Source of the DNA: Deinococcales bacterium | Lineage (GTDB): Bacteria; Deinococcota; Deinococci; Deinococcales; JAAFIG01 | DNA: 64,000 nt | Assembly: GCA_025359505.1 (NCBI GenBank) | Contig: JANYHH010000077.1 | Location: 1 to 64,000 of the forward strand | Reading direction: 5' to 3' | In this document: piece by piece, positions 37,482 to 45,882 of the stretch | Layout: each line of letters begins with the position of its first letter | Numbering within the stretch: position 1 is the first letter of the stretch | Notes under the pieces: model-generated | Told to the model about the DNA's origin: nothing | What the model saw: only the letters and a program-made list of their open reading frames with translations | Databases searched by the model: none | Translations under genes and position numbers: made by a program

Positions 37482-37934
37482 ATGAAACTGATTCGTTGGC
37501 TGCTGGCGGTCACTGTTCTCTCGAGCTTCGGCGCGGCCGTGGCGCAAACGCTGGCTGAAATGGTGGTCGTCACCAGCATTGTCGGTACGCTCGACTCGAG
37601 CATTCGCCTGCCGAGCGGATCGTTTCAGGTCACGAATCCCAAGTACGCCAGTGAGTTCGCGGATTTACTGGGAGCGGACAAGTCCAAGTACACCAATTAC
37701 ACGCTGTATGTCGCCAGCGGCTTGGCCGCGAAACTGGCAACGAATTACGTCGGTGACTTGATGACTGGTTTTGCGGTCTCGGGGTACTTTGAAGTCTCGA
37801 GGGTTGAAACCAAAGTCGGCGCTGACCTTCGCACCCGAATCGAATTCAACAATGCCGATACCAATAAGAATCTGCTGCTGCTGGTGGTGCGCCGCGCCGA
37901 CCGCGTGTACTTTCTGGTGGCCGCCAAGAAGTAA
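37482..37934 (+). CDS. secreted protein of unknown function
   Basis: A 150-aa protein with signal peptide MKLIRWLLAVTVLSSFGAAVAQ. The mature part is mostly beta-like (YTNYTLYVASGLAAKLATNYV, LLLLVVRRADRVYFLVAAKK). No family recognised. Leaderless-type start. It is followed by a 217-bp gap that holds a long perfect inverted repeat. Confidence 0.65.
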   Translation: MKLIRWLLAVTVLSSFGAAVAQTLAEMVVVTSIVGTLDSSIRLPSGSFQVTNPKYASEFADLLGADKSKYTNYTLYVASGLAAKLATNYVGDLMTGFAVSGYFEVSRVETKVGADLRTRIEFNNADTNKNLLLLVVRRADRVYFLVAAKK

Positions 37935-38073
37935 GGAAGAACTTCGAGAGCGACGGCGCTGTGGGTTTGCTCAAGCAGTAGATCTGCAAATATTGCCAGA
38001 ATCGCCAAGCACCAAACTCGAGTAGCTGTACGTTGTGGATCTGTGGCTCGAGAAGATTCAAAGCCTTTGATAC

Positions 38074-38135
38074 CTCGAGCCAGCCCTTGAGATTCGCCGA
38101 TAAGCCATCCGGCGAATCTCAAGGGCTGGCTCGAG
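38074..38135. repeat. perfect 26-bp inverted repeat ending in CTCGAG
   Basis: Left arm 38074-38099 begins CTCGAGCCAGCC, right arm 38110-38135 ends GGCTGGCTCGAG, with a 10-nt loop (ATAAGCCATC). Every base pairs. No T tract follows on the plus strand, so it is not a standard terminator. It lies just before the -10 box of the ABC exporter. Confidence 0.95.
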
Positions 38136-38139
38136 CGGG

Positions 38140-38145
38140 TAGCCT
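38140..38145 (+). promoter_or_regulatory. -10 box TAGCCT of the ABC exporter, leaderless
   Basis: It ends 6 nt before the GTG at 38152, immediately after the 26-bp inverted repeat. Confidence 0.45.
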
Positions 38146-38151
38146 GCACGG

Positions 38152-40002
38152 GTGATGCCAGCCGCACCCTCGCCTCAGAAGTCACTACCGCTGCGCGAGT
38201 ACTGGGCGCTGCTGCGGACTTACCTGCTGCCACAACGCGGAACGGTGGTGCTGATGGCGGTCAGCCTGACGTTGAGCATCGCGTTGACACTGGTCGGGCC
38301 GCAAATCGTGCGCTTTTTTTTGGACTCGGCGCAAGCCAAGCGCCCAGAGTCAGAGTTGCTGACTGCGGCTGGACTGTTCATATTGAGCAGCGTCGCGCAG
38401 CAGGGTTTGGCGGTGCTGGCCAGTTACGCGGCCACCCGCGTCGGCTGGAGCGCGACCAACAATTTGCGGGCTGATCTGGTTGAGCACTGCCTCAAATTAG
38501 ACTTGAGTTTTCACAAGTCGCGCACGCCCGGCGAGTTGATCGAGCGCGTCGACGGCGATGTCAGCACCCTCAGCGTGTTCTTCTCAAATCTGACCATAGA
38601 CTTGATCGGCAACGCGCTGCTGCTGACGGGCGTGCTGGTGGTGATGTGGCTCGAGGATTGGCGGGTCGGCCTGAGCTTGACGGTTTTTGCCGCGCTGACG
38701 CTGCTGGCCTTCAACGCTGTGCGCGGACTGGCCACGCCGCATTGGAAGCGCGACCGCGAGCTGAGCGCCCAGTTTTACGGCTTTCTCGGCGAGACATTGC
38801 AAGCCCGCGAGGACATCCGCAGCCTCGGTGCATCTGGCTGGGCGCACGACGGGCTGATGAAGCGCTGGCAGGCTTGGTATCCAGCGCGGCGTGACGGCAG
38901 CGTCTACGGCGTGACGATGTGGGTGGTCTTCATCTGGTCCTTCGCCATCGGCGAGGCGCTGGTCTTCGGCGTCGGCAGTGCGCTCTACGCGCAGCGAGCC
39001 TTCAGCCTCGGGACTGTCTACTTGATTTTTCAGTACACCGCGCTGCTGGCTGAACCGCTCGAGCAGATTCGCACGCAATTGGAGCAACTGCAAAAAGCCG
39101 ATGCGGGCATTGCGCGAATTGCCGAGTTGATGGCGACCAAAAGCGTGTTGCGAGACGGCGCTGGCGCGAATTGGCGGTCGGGAGCGGCACTCGAGGTCAG
39201 CGTGCAAAATTTGAGTTTCGCATATCCCGCAGACTCGAACAAGGTAACCTCGAGCCATACTGACGTGAGCGATGCTGACCCGAGTGACACGAACTCGAGC
39301 GAAACGCTAGCGAACGACAATGTGCTCGAGGAGCTGAGTTTCACCCTTCAAGCTGGGCGGGTGCTGGGCTTGTTGGGTCGCACGGGCAGCGGCAAGACCA
39401 CGCTGGCGCGGCTGATGATGCGCTTCTACGACCCGCAACGCGGCGCGGTTTTGCTGGACGGAATCGACCTCAGAGACGCCCGTCTCGAGCAGGTCAGAGA
39501 TCGGGTGACGCTGGTCACGCAAAACATTGAACTCTTGAGCGCGTCGGTGCGCGATAACCTGACGTTTTTTGACCCCAGCATCGCGGATGAAACGCTCTGG
39601 GACGCCCTCGAGCGCGTCGGATTGCGCGGCTGGGCGCGGGGATTGGACTTGGGGCTGGACACGACGGTCGAATCCGGGGCGTTGTCTGGCGGTGAATCGC
39701 AACTGCTGGCCTTCGCCCGCGTGTTTCTGCGCGACCCGGGACTGATTGTGCTGGACGAAGCCAGTTCTAAACTCGACCCTGCGACCGAAGCGCTGCTTGA
39801 GCGGGCCATGACCGAGTTGCTGCGCGGGCGCACCGCGATCATCATCGCGCACCGCCTGAAAACGATTGAACGCGCCGACGACATCCTGATCTTGGAGCGC
39901 GGGCGCGTGCTCGAGACTGGAACGCGCAAGGCGCTGATGGCGAACCCGGATTCGGTCTTCAGCGCCTTGCGTCGCAAGGGCTTAGACGAGGTGCTGGCGT
40001 GA
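38152..40002 (+). CDS. ABC exporter half-transporter (canonical-site subunit)
   Basis: A 616-aa fused membrane/ATPase protein. Six membrane segments span about 30-310. The ATPase domain has Walker A LGRTGSGKTTL, Q-loop VTQN, signature LSGGESQ, Walker B LIVLDEAS (catalytic Glu present) and switch His IAHRL. A Ser/Asp/Thr-rich insert (about 363-388, for example DVSDADPSDTNSSET) sits before Walker A and looks like disordered extra sequence. The GTG start at 38152 fits the leaderless -10; ATG 38155 is an alternative. The stop overlaps the next gene (GTGA). The substrate is unknown. Confidence 0.93.
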   Translation: MMPAAPSPQKSLPLREYWALLRTYLLPQRGTVVLMAVSLTLSIALTLVGPQIVRFFLDSAQAKRPESELLTAAGLFILSSVAQQGLAVLASYAATRVGWSATNNLRADLVEHCLKLDLSFHKSRTPGELIERVDGDVSTLSVFFSNLTIDLIGNALLLTGVLVVMWLEDWRVGLSLTVFAALTLLAFNAVRGLATPHWKRDRELSAQFYGFLGETLQAREDIRSLGASGWAHDGLMKRWQAWYPARRDGSVYGVTMWVVFIWSFAIGEALVFGVGSALYAQRAFSLGTVYLIFQYTALLAEPLEQIRTQLEQLQKADAGIARIAELMATKSVLRDGAGANWRSGAALEVSVQNLSFAYPADSNKVTSSHTDVSDADPSDTNSSETLANDNVLEELSFTLQAGRVLGLLGRTGSGKTTLARLMMRFYDPQRGAVLLDGIDLRDARLEQVRDRVTLVTQNIELLSASVRDNLTFFDPSIADETLWDALERVGLRGWARGLDLGLDTTVESGALSGGESQLLAFARVFLRDPGLIVLDEASSKLDPATEALLERAMTELLRGRTAIIIAHRLKTIERADDILILERGRVLETGTRKALMANPDSVFSALRRKGLDEVLA

Positions 40003-41753
40003 GCAAGGCAAGAGTCAAGATCACGACGTGGACGCACATGAGGCGTTTGATCGTCTGGCAACGGCGTTCGTATCTCGTCAACGCGTTTTTTTGGACATCG
40101 GTCTTCACCTTGCCGCTGCTGCGCGGACTGATCGCCAAAGCGTTCTTCGATGCGCTCGCACAGCAGCCCGCTGGATTGAACGCGCTGTCGTTCGTGGCGC
40201 TGACGCTGGCGGTCGGCGGCGCGTCTGGTGCGGTCGTCCTTGGCGGCGTGATCGTCAACGCGCCGTTTCGGTTCCGCATCGGCGGCTTGTTGCGCCGCAA
40301 CGTCTTTGTGCAGTTGTTAGAGAAACGTGGTGCTGCACCGTTAGGAGCGCCACTGGGCGACGCGATTTCGACGCTGCGCGACGATACCGATGTCGCGGTG
40401 GACGGTGTGGACTGGAGCTTAGACATTTTGGGGCGCACGGTGTTTATCGTCGTGGCGCTGTCGATTCTCTTTGCGATCAACGCCCGATTGACGGCGCTGG
40501 TCTTCATCCCGCTCAGTATCGTGCTGAGCCTGACGTACCTGCTCGGGGCGCGTTTGGAGCGGCTGCGTCGCGCCGCCAGAACCAGCACGGCCCGAGTGAC
40601 GACGCTGATTGCCGAGATGTTCGGCAGCACGCAGAGCATCCAAGTCGCTGGGGCTGAGGGACGCGTGGTCGCGCATTTCAAGCGGCTCGGCGCAGAGCGC
40701 CAAGGCGCGGTCTTGCGCGACACCGTGACCGCGCAGGCGCTCGAGGCGATCTACGGCAATGTCGTCAGTCTGGGAACAGGTGTGATTTTGCTGCTGGTCG
40801 CAAATCAGATGCGCTCGGGATCGTTCACGGTCGGTGATTTCGCGGTTTTCGCCGCGTACCTGTCCGAAGTGGCAGGGATCACGCAGTTCTTCGGGCATTT
40901 TTTAAACACGTATCGTCAGACTGGCGTGAGCTTAGAGCGCATGAGCAAGCTGCTGCCCGAAAACGCCAGCAGCCACGCGTTGACCATCCCGCAAGCCATG
41001 CCGCTGACCGCCACAGCGCGACCTCCTCGAGCCATACCGATCTCCCGCGATGCCCTCCAGACCCTCACCGTGCGCGATCTGAGCTGCACCTTCGACAACG
41101 CTCGAGGGATAGAGAACGCGAGTTTCACCGTGCGGCGCGGCTCGTTCACCGTCATCACGGGTCGGATCGGCAGCGGTAAAACCACATTGCTGCGCGGAGT
41201 TCTGGGCTTATTAGAGCGCACGGCTGGGGAGGTGCTGTGGAACGGTGCTATCGCCGATACCCTCGAGCCGCCCCGCGTGGCCTACACCGCGCAGAACCCG
41301 ACGCTGCTGTCGGACACGATTTTGGAGAACATCCTGCTCGGCGAAGAAGTCGACTCAGGCAGACTCGAGCGCTCGATTCACGCGGCCGTGCTGGAGGCTG
41401 ACATCCCTAACTTTGAGCTTGGGCTGCAAACCCAGATCGGCGCGAAGGGCGTCAAGCTTTCCGGCGGGCAATTGTCGCGGGTCGCGGCCGCACGGATGCT
41501 GTACCGCGAAGCGGAGCTGCTGGTCTTCGATGACTTGTCAAGTGCATTGGATGTCGGCACGGAACAGTTGTTGTGGGAGCGCTTGGCGCAGGTGAAAGCG
41601 ACCGCGCTGGTCGTCTCGCACCGCCGCGCCGCATTGCAACGAGCCGATCAGATCGTGCTGCTGGGGGACGGGCGGGTCACGGCGATCGGCAGCTTAGAGC
41701 ACTTACTGGCGCACTACCCCGAAATGCAGCGGCTGTGGTCTGGCGAGCTTTGA
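39999..41753 (+). CDS. ABC exporter half-transporter (degenerate-site subunit)
   Basis: A 584-aa partner of the preceding gene, six membrane segments then an ATPase domain: Walker A TGRIGSGKTTL, TAQN, signature LSGGQLSR, Walker B LLVFDDLSSAL. The catalytic Glu after Walker B is Asp, so one of the two nucleotide sites of the heterodimer should be non-hydrolytic, as in TM287/288 or BmrCD. GTG start overlaps the upstream stop. A terminator follows. Confidence 0.93.
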   Translation: MSKARVKITTWTHMRRLIVWQRRSYLVNAFFWTSVFTLPLLRGLIAKAFFDALAQQPAGLNALSFVALTLAVGGASGAVVLGGVIVNAPFRFRIGGLLRRNVFVQLLEKRGAAPLGAPLGDAISTLRDDTDVAVDGVDWSLDILGRTVFIVVALSILFAINARLTALVFIPLSIVLSLTYLLGARLERLRRAARTSTARVTTLIAEMFGSTQSIQVAGAEGRVVAHFKRLGAERQGAVLRDTVTAQALEAIYGNVVSLGTGVILLLVANQMRSGSFTVGDFAVFAAYLSEVAGITQFFGHFLNTYRQTGVSLERMSKLLPENASSHALTIPQAMPLTATARPPRAIPISRDALQTLTVRDLSCTFDNARGIENASFTVRRGSFTVITGRIGSGKTTLLRGVLGLLERTAGEVLWNGAIADTLEPPRVAYTAQNPTLLSDTILENILLGEEVDSGRLERSIHAAVLEADIPNFELGLQTQIGAKGVKLSGGQLSRVAAARMLYREAELLVFDDLSSALDVGTEQLLWERLAQVKATALVVSHRRAALQRADQIVLLGDGRVTAIGSLEHLLAHYPEMQRLWSGEL

Positions 41754-41789
41754 GGCAAGCAATAGCTCTCGGACAAGCTGGCTTGAGCG

Positions 41790-41820
41790 AAAAAGGGCAA
41801 CCCGATAGGCTGCCCTTTTT
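41790..41820. terminator. bidirectional terminator
   Basis: AAAAGGGCAACC and GGCTGCCCTTTT form a stem with one mismatch and a 5-nt loop, followed by T (and A on the other side). It separates the ABC exporter from the convergent tRNA gene. Confidence 0.85.
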
Positions 41821-41823
41821 ATT

Positions 41824-41900
41824 TGGTGCGCGGGCCCGGACTCGAACCGGGGACCTCCCCGTTATCAGCGGGGTGCTCTAACCAGCTGAGCTACCCGCGC
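41824..41900 (-). tRNA. tRNA-Ile(GAT)
   Basis: A 77-nt cloverleaf with encoded CCA. The acceptor stem is GCGCGGG/CCCGCGC with discriminator A. The D arm reads GTAGCTCAGCTGGTTAGAGC, the anticodon loop CTGATAA gives GAT, and the T arm has GGTTCGAGTCC. No introns. The strong promoter lies just upstream on the same strand. It is a single gene, not part of an rRNA operon in this window. Confidence 0.97.
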
Positions 41901-41912
41901 ACGCGAGTTGGA

Positions 41913-41942
41913 ACTGTACCATTCAGATTTTTACCGCGTCAA
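41913..41942 (-). promoter_or_regulatory. tRNA-Ile promoter
   Basis: TTGACG (41937-41942) and TACAGT (41913-41918) are 18 bp apart, with the -10 box 12 nt before the mature tRNA 5' end. Confidence 0.7.
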
Positions 41943-41963
41943 GCACTGGATTTGACTCGAGGT

Positions 41964-42758
41964 TCAACGCGGTGGCCGCCCGACCACCAAGGGCGTGCTG
42001 ACGGGAGCGACCGATGGCGCAGCGATCGGCGCATTGACTGTCGTTGTCAAAGAAGTGGTCGTAGTTGTAGAAGTCGTCGTCGTCGTGGTTCTCGAGCGTC
42101 TGCGGCGGCGCGGCGTCGCGCTTTCCGGTGGTGCAACGGGCGCGATGATCGGCGCGGCCGGTACTGGGATGGCTTTGGTCAGCGCGTTGCCCACGCCGTC
42201 CTTGACGATAAACGTGATCGTGTCGCGCCTAGACCTTGGAACGACCGTGTAAAACTGAACTTTACCGGCTGGCGAGACGTTCAGCGGCTCACCGTTGACG
42301 GCAATCCGACTGACTTTTTGATTATCCGTGGCCGTGCCACTGACCGCCACCGAGTCGGCCTGCGAATCGACCGAATCAATCGTCAACTTGGGCAGCACAG
42401 CATCGACCGTGACCTTGATTTCTCGGGTTGCGCTGCGTTTGCCGCTGTCCACAGCCCGCAATTCGTAACTGACCTTGCCGCCAGAGAGTGAATCGGCCGG
42501 GATTTCAAAACGCACGATCTTGCGGCCGCGTTGAACCGACAACGCGCCCTTGGCGAGTAAATCAGTGCTGCCGTTGAGCACCAGTTTCATCACGCCTTTG
42601 TCGTCCCACGCGTAACCCTTAATCACGAGGTTGCTGCGCGGCGTGACCGTATCGGAGGCCGGCGAAGTAATCACGATCTGCGGTGCGAACGCGTCAGACT
42701 GACGGTTACAACCAACCAGCAGTCCAGCAAAGGTCAGCAGCAGCAGTGTCGCGTTCAC
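41964..42758 (-). CDS. lipoprotein with Ig-like repeats and Thr-rich tail
   Basis: A 264-aa lipoprotein. Signal peptide and lipobox are MNATLLLLTFAGLLVGC, with lipidated Cys17. Two or three Ig/cadherin-like beta domains follow (IVITSPASDTVTPRSNLVIKG, LTIDSVDSQADSVAVSGTA). The C-terminus is RRRRRS followed by a run of threonines (TTTTTTSTTTTTSLTTT) and a Pro/Ala tail, probably a flexible spacer. GTG 42758 is chosen over GTG 42764 because TAGATT ends 6 nt before it and the signal peptide is then standard. Confidence 0.75.
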   Translation of the reverse strand: MNATLLLLTFAGLLVGCNRQSDAFAPQIVITSPASDTVTPRSNLVIKGYAWDDKGVMKLVLNGSTDLLAKGALSVQRGRKIVRFEIPADSLSGGKVSYELRAVDSGKRSATREIKVTVDAVLPKLTIDSVDSQADSVAVSGTATDNQKVSRIAVNGEPLNVSPAGKVQFYTVVPRSRRDTITFIVKDGVGNALTKAIPVPAAPIIAPVAPPESATPRRRRRSRTTTTTTSTTTTTSLTTTVNAPIAAPSVAPVSTPLVVGRPPR

Positions 42759-42764
42759 GCGCAC

Positions 42765-42770
42765 AATCTA
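42765..42770 (-). promoter_or_regulatory. -10 box TAGATT, leaderless
   Basis: It ends 6 nt before the GTG at 42758. Confidence 0.55.
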
Positions 42771-42834
42771 CACCCCGCAACCAGCCCTCGAGATGAAGAA
42801 CTCGGCCCAGTAGACTCGAGTGGGCTGAACTCAT

Positions 42835-42913
42835 CACGCTCGAGGAACGCGACTCCCCACGCTCGAGGAACGCGATTCACCACGCTCGAAGTGAGCGGAA
42901 CCCTGCGCTCGAG
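42835..42913. repeat. 23-bp period repeat built on CTCGAG
   Basis: Units start at 42835, 42858 and 42881 (CACGCTCGAGGAACGCGA, same, then CACGCTCGAAGTGAGCGG), and the CTCGAG/CTCGAA hexamers fall at 42839, 42862, 42885 and 42908, exactly 23 bp apart. It lies between the divergent lipoprotein and uptake genes. Confidence 0.9.
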
Positions 42914-42958
42914 GTGACACAAATTTGACGTAGTTCAATTGGCCTAAGCAATAAGTGC

Positions 42959-42964
42959 TATATT
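42959..42964 (+). promoter_or_regulatory. candidate -10 box TATATT of the second uptake locus
   Basis: It is preceded by several possible -35 boxes (TTGGCC with 14 bp or TTCAAT with 19 bp spacing); none is convincing. The leader would be about 75 nt. Confidence 0.35.
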
Positions 42965-43044
42965 TCGCCGCAGCGGAAAATTGAACCAGTGTTCTCTTGG
43001 AAAGCCTCGAGTACCGATTTTCCCGTTTTTGTTTTTGGAGGCGT

Positions 43045-44763
43045 ATGAATAAGAAACTATGGTTGCTTGGAGCTGCTTTGGCGATTGGAACGACCTATGC
43101 GGCCGTGCCGAACAACACGATCCTCGAGATGACCGTCGGCGATGTTTCGACGCTCGATCCCGCACAGGCGTATGACACGGCCTCCTCTGAACCGATCGAG
43201 AACATGTATGAAAGCTTGATCGGGTACAAGGGTAAAAGCATCACCGAGTTCACGCCGCTGCTGGCCACGTCCTACAAGGTTTCAGCCGACGGCAAAACCT
43301 TTACCTTTGACCTACGCAAAAACGTAAAGTTTCACAGCGGCAACAGCTTTAGCTGCGCCGATGTCGAGTACAGCTTCCAGCGCTTGATGATTACCAATAA
43401 CTCGGACTCCCCCGCATGGTTTATCGACACCAGCTTGCTGGGTTTCGCGTACTGGGACGACGCCACCAAGAAAAGCGTCACGTGGGCGCAAATCAATGAT
43501 GCGGCCAATTGCAACGCCAGCGGACAATTTGTCTTGAAGCTCGTCAAGCGCGATCCCGCGTTTATCTCCAAACTGCTCTACACCGCCACCAGCATCGTCG
43601 ACAAAAAACACGCCGTGGGACTAGGCGAGTGGAGTGGCACGGAAAAAGATTGGCGCGATTGGATCGAAAAAGACCTGACCAACTCTAAACTCAATGAAAA
43701 GCCATCCGGCACGGGCGCGTACCAGTTCGTTTCGCGCACGCCAAATCAGGGCGTCTACAAGCGCTTTAGCGATTACTGGGGCGGCGCTCCGAAGATTGAG
43801 AACGTCATCATCCAAAAAGTTGACGAGTTGGCCACCCGCGTGCTGGCGCTCAACAAAGGCGATGCCGACTGGACGAGCGTTGTCACGAGGGCCAATTTGA
43901 AGCAGGTGCAGGGCCAGCCCGGCGTCAAGGTGCTGGACGATGTCCCCGGCGCATCTTCTGGCGCAGTCTTTTTGAACCAAGCGATTGATGAGCCAAAGGA
44001 ATTGGGCAGCGGCAAGCTGGATGGTAAGGGCATTCCAGCTAACTTCTTCAGTGACTTGAACGTCCGTAAAGCGTTCAACTACTCGTTTGACGCCAAGAAG
44101 TTCGTCGAGCAAGTTCAGCTCGGCAAGGGCGAGATTCGCACGATGGCCCTGCCCAGCAATTACCTCGGTTACGATCCAAAAATTCCCGTGTACAGCCTAG
44201 ACAAAGAAAAAGCCACAACCTTCTTCAAACGCGCCTTTGGTGGGCAAGTTTGGTCAAACGGCTTCGTCGTCAACCTGACGTACAACACCGGCAATGTGTC
44301 CCGTCAAACGGTCGCCGAGATTCTCAAAGCCAACATCGAGAGCCTCAACCCCAAATTCAAGGTCAACGTCAACGCGATTGCGTTCTCAACCTTGCTGAAA
44401 CTGGCCGATGCCAGCAAGTTGGCGGTGTCCATCGGGAGCTGGTTAGCCGATTACCCAGACACCGATAACTTCCTCCGCACCTTCTACCACTCAGAAGACG
44501 GCGCGTTCAAAGGTCGCATGAACTACAAAGACCCAACGATGGACACGCTGATCGACCAAGCGTACTCGACCAACGAAGCCAGCTCACGCGCCACGATCTA
44601 CCGTCAGGTCGGTCGCCGCGCTTACGAGCAAGCTCCAATCATCCTGACGCCAGTCCCCACGGGTTTCCTGACCTACCGCGATAACGTCAAGGGTGTGGAA
44701 GAGAACTACAACGGTCAAGTCTCAGGCAACTGGGGCACGTACTGGAAGAATCTCTCCAAGTAA
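43045..44763 (+). CDS. ABC transporter substrate-binding protein, family 5
   Basis: A 572-aa exported protein with signal peptide MNKKLWLLGAALAIGTTYAA. SBP_bac_5 features are DVSTLDPAQAYDTASSEPIENMYESL, FDLRKNVKFHSGNSFSCADV and LNVRKAFNYSFD. GGAGG at 43037-43041 fixes ATG 43045. As in the first uptake locus, a strong terminator separates it from two permease genes and no ATPase genes follow. The two binding proteins are only distantly alike, so the ligands probably differ. Confidence 0.93.
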   Translation: MNKKLWLLGAALAIGTTYAAVPNNTILEMTVGDVSTLDPAQAYDTASSEPIENMYESLIGYKGKSITEFTPLLATSYKVSADGKTFTFDLRKNVKFHSGNSFSCADVEYSFQRLMITNNSDSPAWFIDTSLLGFAYWDDATKKSVTWAQINDAANCNASGQFVLKLVKRDPAFISKLLYTATSIVDKKHAVGLGEWSGTEKDWRDWIEKDLTNSKLNEKPSGTGAYQFVSRTPNQGVYKRFSDYWGGAPKIENVIIQKVDELATRVLALNKGDADWTSVVTRANLKQVQGQPGVKVLDDVPGASSGAVFLNQAIDEPKELGSGKLDGKGIPANFFSDLNVRKAFNYSFDAKKFVEQVQLGKGEIRTMALPSNYLGYDPKIPVYSLDKEKATTFFKRAFGGQVWSNGFVVNLTYNTGNVSRQTVAEILKANIESLNPKFKVNVNAIAFSTLLKLADASKLAVSIGSWLADYPDTDNFLRTFYHSEDGAFKGRMNYKDPTMDTLIDQAYSTNEASSRATIYRQVGRRAYEQAPIILTPVPTGFLTYRDNVKGVEENYNGQVSGNWGTYWKNLSK

Positions 44764-44770
44764 GCTGGCT

Positions 44771-44804
44771 CGAGCTGAGGCGGATATCCGCCTCAGCTCG
44801 TTTT
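44771..44804 (+). terminator. rho-independent terminator
   Basis: A fully self-complementary 30-bp block (CGAGCTGAGGCGGAT and its complement) is followed by TTTTATT. It ends the binding-protein transcript and leaves the permeases to read-through or their own start. Confidence 0.9.
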
Positions 44805-44838
44805 ATTGCTCGAGTAACCGCTACACGGGCGGCTCGAG

Positions 44839-45882
44839 GTGGAAAGCTCAGGTGATCGTAGGTTGTTGACTTTCGTGGTGCGCCGCCTGATTTCGTTGCC
44901 GCTGGTGATGCTGGCTGTGACGTTGTTGGTCGTGGGTTTGATGCAGTTTTTATCGCCGCAAGAGCGGGCGGTCAGTTTTGTCACCAACGAGCGGCAGATG
45001 CAGAATTTAGACCGCATCATCAAAGAGCGCGGTTTGGATCAAAATTTTTTGGTGCAGTACCAAAGTTGGCTTGGAAACGCATTGCAAGGCAATCTGGGAT
45101 ATTCAAAAGCCTCGAATCGCCCCGTGGTCGCCACGATCTTGGAGCGCTTCCCCGCCACGGCTGAGCTGGCCTTATTTGCCTGCATCCCGATCATTGGCTT
45201 AGGGATCTGGATGGGGACGCTCACCGCTTTAAACAAAGATAAATTATTGGATCAAGTTTTGAGAATACTGACCGTGATCGGTTACTGCTTACCGACGTTT
45301 GTCGTCGGTATTTTGCTGCTGGTGATTTTTTACGGGGCGCTCAGTTGGCTGCCCGGCATTGGGCGCAACGATCCCGTGCTGATGATTACCAACCCTGTGC
45401 AAAGCGTCACGGGGATGATCGTGATTGACGCTGTGCTGGCGGGCAACTGGGTGGTCTTGGGTGACGGCTTACGCCACATGATCCTGCCGATCATCACCCT
45501 AGCGACCGTCTCGAGCGCGACGATGATTAAAGTCATGCGGGCAGAGTTGCTGGATATTTTGAAAAGCGATTACGTCCGCACCGCCAAAGCCAAGGGGCTG
45601 CCCAGCCGCATGGTCAACATGAAGCACGCCCGTCGCAACGCGCTGCTGCCGATCGTGACGCTGGCCAGTTTCACCGTGCAGGGCTTACTGAGCGGCGCGG
45701 TCATCACCGAGACGATTTTTGGCTACCCCGGTATCGGCTCGTGGGGCGCTCAGGCAGCGGTGAGCTTAGATTATCCGGGCGTGCTCGGCTTTGCGATCCT
45801 GATCGCCTTTGTCACCGTACTCAGCAATTTAGCCGCAGACATCCTCTACGGTCTGGTTGACCCCAGAGTAAGGTTCGATTGA
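44839..45882 (+). CDS. ABC transporter permease, DppB/OppB type
   Basis: A 347-aa inner-membrane permease with about six membrane segments: QYQSWLGNALQGNLGYS after the first helix, the EAA-loop region LLDILKSDYVRTAKAKGLPS, and GLLSGAVITETIFGYPGIG. The GTG start at 44839 is uncertain; nearby TTG codons are alternatives. The stop overlaps the next ATG (TGATG). Confidence 0.92.
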   Translation: MESSGDRRLLTFVVRRLISLPLVMLAVTLLVVGLMQFLSPQERAVSFVTNERQMQNLDRIIKERGLDQNFLVQYQSWLGNALQGNLGYSKASNRPVVATILERFPATAELALFACIPIIGLGIWMGTLTALNKDKLLDQVLRILTVIGYCLPTFVVGILLLVIFYGALSWLPGIGRNDPVLMITNPVQSVTGMIVIDAVLAGNWVVLGDGLRHMILPIITLATVSSATMIKVMRAELLDILKSDYVRTAKAKGLPSRMVNMKHARRNALLPIVTLASFTVQGLLSGAVITETIFGYPGIGSWGAQAAVSLDYPGVLGFAILIAFVTVLSNLAADILYGLVDPRVRFD

